Positions 59,492 to 64,000 of a DNA stretch of 64,000 nt are shown here, in pieces. Every line of letters starts with the position of its first letter. Positions within the stretch are counted from its first letter, which is position 1. Made by a program: the position numbers and the translations under genes. The DNA lies in assembly GCA_030539395.1 (NCBI GenBank), contig JAUNSC010000007.1:35116-99115 (forward strand). The letters are read 5' to 3'. The notes under the pieces are model-generated. The model was not told the DNA's origin and did no database searches. It saw nothing but the letters and a program-made list of their open reading frames with translations. This DNA is from Eubacteriales bacterium. GTDB taxonomy: Bacteria > Bacillota > Clostridia > Lachnospirales > Lachnospiraceae.

Positions 59492-59497
59492 TTTAAC

Positions 59498-59581
59498 TCA
59501 AATCTTATCCTTTATCAAATGTTCCAGTCTATCCCGATACAGCGTCAGCACTTTTTCTTTTCCCCAACCGCCAATGCACAT
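59498..59581 (-). CDS. Possible 27-residue ORF or tail-gene relic
   Basis: ATG at 59581 to TGA at 59498 encodes a short peptide beginning MCIGGWGKEKVLTLYRD and ending LEHLIKDKI. No good ribosome site is visible. Its base composition is more like the tail genes than the AT-rich cassette next to it, so it could be the remnant of a phage gene disrupted by the insertion. Function and reality are uncertain. Confidence 0.3.
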   Translation of the reverse strand: MCIGGWGKEKVLTLYRDRLEHLIKDKI

Positions 59582-59608
59582 CTTTTGATTTGAATCAGAA
59601 CAACAAAA

Positions 59609-60115
59609 TTATTGCTTCAATTTAATTTTATCGGCATCATTTTTTATTTTGCTATAAGTACCTTTGTCCGTCATATTCCAGAATTTTTTTAAATCAAATT
59701 TATAGATCTCAAGCTTTTTACAAAAATGACTATCCTTTATTAAGTCATGTTTAAAATCCTTATTTGACTTACTTCCGGTCAATTCTTTTATCTGTCTTAT
59801 ATTACAGCTTCTCACAAGTTCGTCTTCCAAATTTTTAACTTGAGTCACGCATAAGACTGTTTTTACTATTCCGCTCTTTTTTAATAGCTCAATATTTTCC
59901 TGTAAAATTTGAATATTTCCAGAATCCGTATCAAACACCAATACGACAATTGTTCCTTTTTTCAATTGCATCAACCGTAAGCTTGTTAATTTTTCCTGTA
60001 CAACATTAAACTTCTGCACTTTTCCCGGAACAATATATTGCATGTCCGTCTTTAATACATTTATAAGCTTTTCCTCGTCCTGACCCTCAACAAAGTAATG
60101 ATAGTATTTTCCCAT
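59609..60115 (-). CDS. Minimal TOPRIM protein of an ATPase/TOPRIM cassette
   Basis: 168 residues. YYHYFVEGQDEEKLIN gives the TOPRIM glutamate, VVLVFDTDSGN gives the D-x-D motif, and VKNLEDELVRSCN a further acidic site as in OLD-type TOPRIM nucleases. The Lys-rich C-terminus (DADKIKLKQ) could bind nucleic acid. TOPRIM partners of AAA ATPases in OLD, Gabija, PARIS and AbiL/RloAB systems are nucleases; this one is much smaller than PARIS AriB or DUF4435 proteins. It lies 29 bases after the ATPase gene, behind GAGGATGCG, in clearly AT-rich DNA. Confidence 0.75.
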   Translation of the reverse strand: MGKYYHYFVEGQDEEKLINVLKTDMQYIVPGKVQKFNVVQEKLTSLRLMQLKKGTIVVLVFDTDSGNIQILQENIELLKKSGIVKTVLCVTQVKNLEDELVRSCNIRQIKELTGSKSNKDFKHDLIKDSHFCKKLEIYKFDLKKFWNMTDKGTYSKIKNDADKIKLKQ

Positions 60116-60144
60116 AACGCATCCTCATTTGTATAAATTTCCAA

Positions 60145-61260
60145 TTACAGATTAGCTATTTCATAAATCATATCAACGCTAGGTGCAACAGAAAACAAAT
60201 CATTATCTACTGCATTCCTCAAAGAATCTGTATTTCGTTTTAAATATTGAGATGCGCTCACACATTTAATCGGTTGCTCAACATCTTCACAGTCTTTTTT
60301 CAAAAAAACAAAAGAATGCTTAGGCAATGGTAAATCAAGTATGTCTGTATTATGAGTTGTAAAAAAGAGTTGGTCGTTGCTTTGCAAACATTCAATCATC
60401 AAAGATAAAAATGCTTTTTCAACATCACTTTGTATGTAAGAAAATTTTTCATCGCAATAATAAAATCCGTTATCTCCATTAATTATTGAAGCAACAAAAC
60501 CTGCAACTACAATACCTGCCTTTGTACCACTGGATAAAACTGTTGTATCAATAATCTTCCCATCTTGTATTATTACATCTCGGTCTCTCAATCTTATAAC
60601 AAAAGTATTGTCAACCGCATCTATCTTTTCCACCTTTCTAATTGAAGGATCCAAAACTTTTAATGTATTTTCCAAAATGTTTATATATCTTTTCACGTTT
60701 TTGGTTGGCGCATGATAGGCTTTGGGTGTATCCGAAGGATATTCAAATCTCCACGATAAACCTTGTATTTTTTCTAACTCTTCGATAAAATTTGTATTTT
60801 TGCTACATATTATACTATCTAATCGTCTGCTGCAACTTTCATAACTATCCCTTATACCAATTTCTGTTTCTTTCAAACAAACATCAATGTTTGTACTTTT
60901 ATATTCGTCTCCCGTTTTTGGTGCAATATTGGTAATAATTCTATACAACGTATAATCATCTGTAATAAAATCCATTGAAAATGCTGCTTTTTTTTCCTTA
61001 ACAGAAATTACCTCTGTAATTTTTTCAAATTGCTTTGTATTCATAAAATTAAATATACGCATTAACATAAATCCAAAAGAAGTTTTACCAGTAGCATTTG
61101 CACCCATTAATATATTTACCTTTTTATATCTAAAATTAGGACGATCTGACAGATACTCTTCCTCAATGTATGAATCAACTATTTTTTTGGGATACGACAT
61201 ATTCATATGAAAATTTTTAAACGCAAAAAAATTATCAATTTTTATGTCCATTACTATCAT
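60145..61260 (-). CDS. ABC-type AAA ATPase of an ATPase/TOPRIM cassette
   Basis: About 371 residues of the AAA_15/AAA_21 (SMC/RecF-like) class. IKIDNFFAFKNFHMNM opens it, Walker A is LMGANATGKTS, the signature-like LSSGTKAGIV lies around residue 265, Walker B-like YYCDEKFSYI carries Asp-Glu, and FFTTHNTDILDLP is the H-loop. The long coiled coil of SMC proteins is missing, as in defence-type OLD ATPases. A GTG at 61296 (AAAGGAGAT upstream) is an alternative start; I prefer the ATG at 61260 behind AGGGAGG. It has its own promoter and pairs with the downstream TOPRIM gene. Confidence 0.85.
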   Translation of the reverse strand: MIVMDIKIDNFFAFKNFHMNMSYPKKIVDSYIEEEYLSDRPNFRYKKVNILMGANATGKTSFGFMLMRIFNFMNTKQFEKITEVISVKEKKAAFSMDFITDDYTLYRIITNIAPKTGDEYKSTNIDVCLKETEIGIRDSYESCSRRLDSIICSKNTNFIEELEKIQGLSWRFEYPSDTPKAYHAPTKNVKRYINILENTLKVLDPSIRKVEKIDAVDNTFVIRLRDRDVIIQDGKIIDTTVLSSGTKAGIVVAGFVASIINGDNGFYYCDEKFSYIQSDVEKAFLSLMIECLQSNDQLFFTTHNTDILDLPLPKHSFVFLKKDCEDVEQPIKCVSASQYLKRNTDSLRNAVDNDLFSVAPSVDMIYEIANL

Positions 61261-61326
61261 CTTATGTACCTCCCTGATTATTTTTTCGCAAATCACGAAG
61301 TAATCTCCTTTCTTGCATCATACACC

Positions 61327-61332
61327 ATTATA
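61327..61332 (-). promoter_or_regulatory. -10 box of the ATPase/TOPRIM cassette
   Basis: A perfect TATAAT on the minus strand lies ~30-70 bases before the two candidate start codons, in a 200-base AT-rich gap that holds no other gene. No convincing -35 is seen. Confidence 0.5.
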
Positions 61333-61508
61333 CAGAAAAAATCAAACAAATTTTGTCATTTATTACATAATATATATGATAGTAATAGAACCAATATGAT
61401 ATTTATATTTTACAAGCATACCAAATTAATGCGCCATAAATAATATGTTGCCATTTTGAGTCCCGCGTTAATTTTCAAAATTCCTATTAAGCGACGCCGC
61501 AAATCCCG

Positions 61509-62248
61509 CTATTCTTCAAATCTTTTATTGAACATTAATGCGAACCCCGCAAACCGATCAGCATCCGTAAATGGTTCAGCTGTCTCGTCAACAGCACCCT
61601 CGCCCCACAGCTTTAATGGCTCATCTGGATATTTCTTGCCTTTCGGGAAACAATTTCCGATTGCCCTGCCAACATATATGCCATTCACCCATCCAACATC
61701 TGACATATCCTTGTGACGCTGCTTCGCCTGCTCTGTGAAAAAGGGCAGGTATCGCAGCATTTTCACCGGGTTAAGCTTGTAGAATGTCAACAGTGGGATG
61801 CCGTATTTCACAGCCAACGGCACCCACACTTCATTGATTATCTCTGTGAACGATTCCCATTGCCGCGGTTCTTGTCGTTCGCCCGGCGCTGCGCCCGGTT
61901 GCCCTGATACTGCTGATTCTTCCCCGGGTACTGCTTCACTTTGTGATCCTGCGGCTGCTTCTGGCGGTTCTGCGCGAAAAAACCAGATTTCTGCATTGCC
62001 TCCGTGGTTCTGGAAATAATGTCTACAATATTGCCGCCATTGGCAATGTGCGCTTCCAATTCTTTGCTTGCAGTCTGCACATCCACTCCCATAATCCATG
62101 CTGTTAAGCCACGAGCCATAGTAGCAAGCTTCATGTTACTTCTGTCGGCTCCCAGAATATTCACACCGGCTTCTTCCAGTTCACATACTGCATCAAAATT
62201 CATTTCCGGGATGTCGTAACGATTTCCATTGATAATTACATAAGACAT
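61509..62248 (-). CDS. Tail assembly chaperone GT (frameshifted product)
   Basis: The chaperone G frame and a second frame, one base back (stop at 61509), overlap across 61838-62099 and can be joined by a -1 shift at TTTTTTC (61982-61976). The product of ~245 residues would share the first ~90 residues with G and then continue RAEPPEAAAGS..., an Ala/Pro/Glu linker, and a conserved helical domain (NEVWVPLAVKYGIPLLTFYK, LNPVKMLRYLPFF). This is the G/GT arrangement of lambda-like tails. It recruits the tape measure and tail-tube subunits. The second frame has no start codon of its own at the junction. Confidence 0.82.
61838..62248 (-). CDS. Tail assembly chaperone G
   Basis: 136 residues: a compact N-terminal helical domain (VIINGNRYDIPEMNFDAVCE, EAGVNILGADRSNMKLATMA) and a basic low-complexity tail (NRAQRRANDKNRGNGNRSQR). 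The ATG at 62248 follows AAGGAGGATC. Most ribosomes should end here; a minority shift frame to make GT. It lies after the tail-tube gene, the usual position. Confidence 0.85.
   Translation of the reverse strand: MSYVIINGNRYDIPEMNFDAVCELEEAGVNILGADRSNMKLATMARGLTAWIMGVDVQTASKELEAHIANGGNIVDIISRTTEAMQKSGFFAQNRQKQPQDHKVKQYPGKNQQYQGNRAQRRANDKNRGNGNRSQR
61976..61982 (-). promoter_or_regulatory. -1 ribosomal slippery site T TTT TTC
   Basis: In the G frame the codons read GGT-TTT-TTC, giving the heptamer T-TTT-TTC, one of the strongest -1 slippery sites. Slipping moves ribosomes into the T frame, which is open from here to 61509. The sequence just after the heptamer is GC-rich and could form a stimulating structure. 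Confidence 0.8.
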
Positions 62249-62339
62249 GATTTGATCCTCCTTGAATTGTGGGACTCTGCCCAATTTTTAGATAATAATA
62301 GTCATTCGCCCGTATATCGAGTTTTCGTAAGACAATAAA

Positions 62340-62363
62340 GGCGGGCGCATTTCTGCGTCCGCC
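62340..62363 (-). terminator. Terminator-like hairpin between tail tube and chaperone genes
   Basis: On the minus strand GGCGGACGCA-GAAA-TGCGCCCGCC (10-bp stem, one mismatch) is followed by TTTATTG. It may be a partial terminator that lowers chaperone expression relative to the abundant tube protein. Confidence 0.7.
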
Positions 62364-62462
62364 GGGTCGTTGTGGTTCTGGTCAAGTCACAATAACTTTT
62401 CTAAAATTACTGTTGTGGAATTTACGCCGCAATCGCTTTCTTCATAATACTGCCGTAAACAC

Positions 62463-62891
62463 TTATGCAGCCACTGCCTTGTTGTCAATCTTGGTAGATG
62501 GCGTAATTGTGATTACCATCTCACGGATGGCGTTTACTTCACCGCCAGTAACACGGACAGAATGCTTTCCTTCCCAAGAGAAAATACCGTCTTCTCCGTT
62601 CTCTCCAAACTCCAGCTGATACTTCTGCTGCTTTCCGGCAGAAGCGGCAACCTTGTCATATTCCGCTTTGGTGTAATTGGCAGTAAACTCCATAGTATCC
62701 TGCTGCTGAACACCATCCTCAAAAGTCTGGGAAGGGTCTTCAAGGTCCGTAGATTCCAACTGCTCCGGCGCACCGCCAAGGTCAGGATACGACTTGATTC
62801 GAGTTAATTTTGCAAGACTGGCGGCATCCGCGCCAGCTTTAAGGACTGTACCAATGGTACTTACTGCTTTCTTTACTACTGCTTCAGGCAT
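62463..62891 (-). CDS. Phage major tail tube protein
   Basis: 142 residues of a siphophage tail-tube type: TRIKSYPDLGGAPEQLESTD, then QQQDTMEFTANYTKAEYDKV, GIFSWEGKHSVRVTGGEVNA and a Thr-rich last strand. Such proteins stack as hexamers around the DNA channel. The start follows AAAGGAGAG and a short leader hairpin. It is flanked by terminators on both sides, so it probably makes its own abundant transcript. Confidence 0.85.
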   Translation of the reverse strand: MPEAVVKKAVSTIGTVLKAGADAASLAKLTRIKSYPDLGGAPEQLESTDLEDPSQTFEDGVQQQDTMEFTANYTKAEYDKVAASAGKQQKYQLEFGENGEDGIFSWEGKHSVRVTGGEVNAIREMVITITPSTKIDNKAVAA

Positions 62892-62913
62892 TATAAATCT
62901 CTCCTTTTCTTAA

Positions 62914-62930
62914 GGCGCTCGGCGGCACTC
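62914..62930 (-). ncRNA. Short tail-leader hairpin, copy before the tail-tube gene
   Basis: GAGTGCCGCCGAGCGCC on the minus strand folds as GTGC-(6)-GCGC (one G-U pair), 22 bases before the start codon. It is the third of three related elements. Confidence 0.45.
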
Positions 62931-62956
62931 TGGTTGTGTTATTGTTTTGTTGCTAA

Positions 62957-62988
62957 ATAAAAAATGAACCTGCTTATCACAAGTCCAT
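62957..62988 (-). terminator. Terminator upstream of the tail-tube gene
   Basis: On the minus strand ATGGACTTG-TGATAAG-CAGGTTCAT (9-bp stem, two G-U pairs) is followed by TTTTTTATTT. It separates the head/connector genes from the tail-tube gene. Confidence 0.8.
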
Positions 62989-63071
62989 TGCATACCTAGT
63001 TACTAATCACTGTCAAATTTATCGCCTAATTATTATTCACTCTCAATTTCCCCGATTCTCTTTCCTTATTA

Positions 63072-63467
63072 CTATCCTCCCTCAAATTTTTCGATTTCTT
63101 CCCCGGCTCCGATTACCCGGCTGAATCTTGCCACCATGCGGAAAATATTGTTCCCCGCCGCATTGGCAACCTGCTTCGGTCCCATACGCCGGCGGTATCC
63201 CATTTGACGCATAGCATCACAGGCGGTGTTGATGATTTTCCGGGATTCCGTCAGGTTCTTGTTGGAATATGCCTGCAGTTCTATGACAGAATCTACCGCA
63301 TTCTCGGAGTTTTCCAAATCCTCAGCGGTATCGGGGTTATCTATCTGGTCAACCATAAGTGCCGGAAAACCCGGTGGGCTGTCGCTGTTGGTGGAGGTGA
63401 TGTTTGGACAGATGCCGGATTCTGCGATTTTTATATTGGTCAACACCCGGTTCCAGTTATCAATCAT
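63072..63467 (-). CDS. Putative tail completion/terminator protein
   Basis: 131 residues from the ATG at 63467 (AAGGAGATTTGCC upstream): MIDNWNRVLTNIKIAESGIC, then GFPALMVDQIDNPD, ENAVDSVIELQAYSNKNLTE, and RRRMGPKQVANAAGNNIFRM. The mixed alpha-beta pattern and the position directly before the tail tube fit a tail-terminator or minor tail protein. No exact family name is claimed. Confidence 0.7.
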   Translation of the reverse strand: MIDNWNRVLTNIKIAESGICPNITSTNSDSPPGFPALMVDQIDNPDTAEDLENSENAVDSVIELQAYSNKNLTESRKIINTACDAMRQMGYRRRMGPKQVANAAGNNIFRMVARFSRVIGAGEEIEKFEGG

Positions 63468-64000
63468 GGCAAATCTCCTTATAAATCGCCCGAATAACCG
63501 CGGCATCATATAGGGCATTATGCTTTCTGCCGCTTAACGGCTCACTACACAGCTCCGAAACGATTTCCTCCCGGCTCTTGTCAAAAGCCTCTTGCTCAGA
63601 AATTCCATAGTGTCTTGCAATATCCTGATTAATATCGTGACAGGCAGCATTTACATTCTTGGGTAAATCAAAAGCACTGCCAAACAAGTCAATCAGCAGA
63701 ACAAAATCATAATGGCACACATCTGAAACGAACTGGATTTCACCAAACTGTTTGAGCCAGTCTATCAGCATATCTCTTACATGGGACTTATTTCCATACA
63801 CGGTTGCTGATCTCGTTCCATAGTCAAGCATATCTCGTTTTGCCACACGAGCGTACATATGCTTAATTACATTTTCTCGAATCCAATCATCACATTGGTC
63901 CTCATCATAATCCGAAAACTCTGCATAAAACTTTCTTCCATCTTCTGACACAATTCCAATGCTGATTAGAGTTGTTTCTTTGTGAAGCCCAGTAAATTCA
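63460..64000 (-). CDS. 3'-5' exoribonuclease-like protein (partial at right edge)
   Basis: The open frame continues past the window edge; an internal GTG at 63951 is unlikely to be the start, because the preceding codons read EFTGLHKETTLISIGIV, the conserved first exonuclease motif of Rv2179c-like RNase-D-fold enzymes. Further motifs include FVLLIDLFG and GRKHNALYDAAVIRAIYKE (HxAxxD-type exo III motif). It would trim RNA or act on phage/host nucleic acid. It overlaps the next gene by 8 bases. The N-terminal DxE part lies outside the window. Confidence 0.82.
   Translation of the reverse strand, partial: EFTGLHKETTLISIGIVSEDGRKFYAEFSDYDEDQCDDWIRENVIKHMYARVAKRDMLDYGTRSATVYGNKSHVRDMLIDWLKQFGEIQFVSDVCHYDFVLLIDLFGSAFDLPKNVNAACHDINQDIARHYGISEQEAFDKSREEIVSELCSEPLSGRKHNALYDAAVIRAIYKEICHD

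Noticed and set aside
59609-61260. Naming the ATPase/TOPRIM pair as PARIS or Gabija
   Set aside because: GajA carries ATPase and TOPRIM in one chain with a helicase partner, and AriB is much longer than 168 residues. The general class is clear, the named system is not.
61509-62099. Independent 196-residue gene in the chaperone T frame
   Set aside because: Its nominal start lies inside the G gene without a ribosome site, and the first ~45 residues are just an out-of-frame reading of G. A frameshift product explains it better.
63460-63951. Complete gene starting at the GTG at 63951
   Set aside because: In-frame codons upstream to 64000 encode the conserved exonuclease motif, so the true start is outside the window.

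Overview
The window looks like a chromosome segment of a Gram-positive Clostridia, most likely a Lachnospiraceae gut commensal. The evidence is strong GGAGG-type Shine-Dalgarno sites, intermediate base composition, a SpoIIE-type phosphatase next to tilS-hpt-ftsH, an LTA-synthase-like enzyme, an oleate hydratase, and family-level matches typical of that group (DUF6472, DUF3169). I cannot name the species. No intact rRNA, tRNA or CRISPR array was seen.

Positions 1-43,480 are host chromosome. The left part is rich in transport and surface genes. It holds an AraC/GyrI-like regulator, an AbrB-type regulator plus MGT glycosyltransferase operon under a near-perfect operator-promoter palindrome, and a NatA/NatB-CPBP/XRE/DUF3169 exporter operon with three copies of a TTGACAA-N6-TTGTCAA operator. 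An MdlB-like ABC exporter, a LolD/FtsX-type ABC pair behind a structured leader, a MATE transporter and an EamA transporter follow. Between them, 12.0-16.7 kb encodes a five-gene operon: circularly permuted ATP-grasp, alpha-E, transglutaminase, and two succinylglutamate-desuccinylase-like proteins, one of which has lost its zinc histidines. From 19.5 to 43.4 kb come a TetR/oleate hydratase pair, a Cthe_2159-like secreted protein, a truncated mscL, an L,D-transpeptidase, an LTA-synthase-like protein, a membrane GDPD, a ferredoxin-type aldo/keto reductase, a GH13 glycosidase, ftsH-hpt-tilS, a soluble SpoIIE-like phosphatase, phosphoglucomutase and nagA.

Positions 43,480-64,000 are the lysis-and-tail end of a siphovirus-like prophage that continues past the window. 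It begins at a duplicated tRNA 3' end (putative att site). Read on the minus strand from right to left it encodes a 3'-5' exoribonuclease-like protein (partial), a tail-completion protein, tail tube, G/GT tail chaperones joined by a textbook -1 slippery heptamer, tape measure, DUF6711-like and tail-hub proteins, Ig-like and fibre-like proteins, holin and a three-domain endolysin. No integrase, capsid or terminase lies inside the window.

Three independently expressed cargo units (morons) interrupt the tail module: a secreted Ig-like protein with its own promoter and operator (53.4-54.1 kb), a zinc-ribbon membrane protein (59.0-59.4 kb), and an AT-rich two-gene cassette of an ABC-type AAA ATPase plus a minimal TOPRIM protein (59.6-61.3 kb). 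The last is the best candidate for an undescribed (probably anti-phage) system. A short hairpin with compensatory base changes precedes three of the tail genes and may be an unrecognised phage RNA element.
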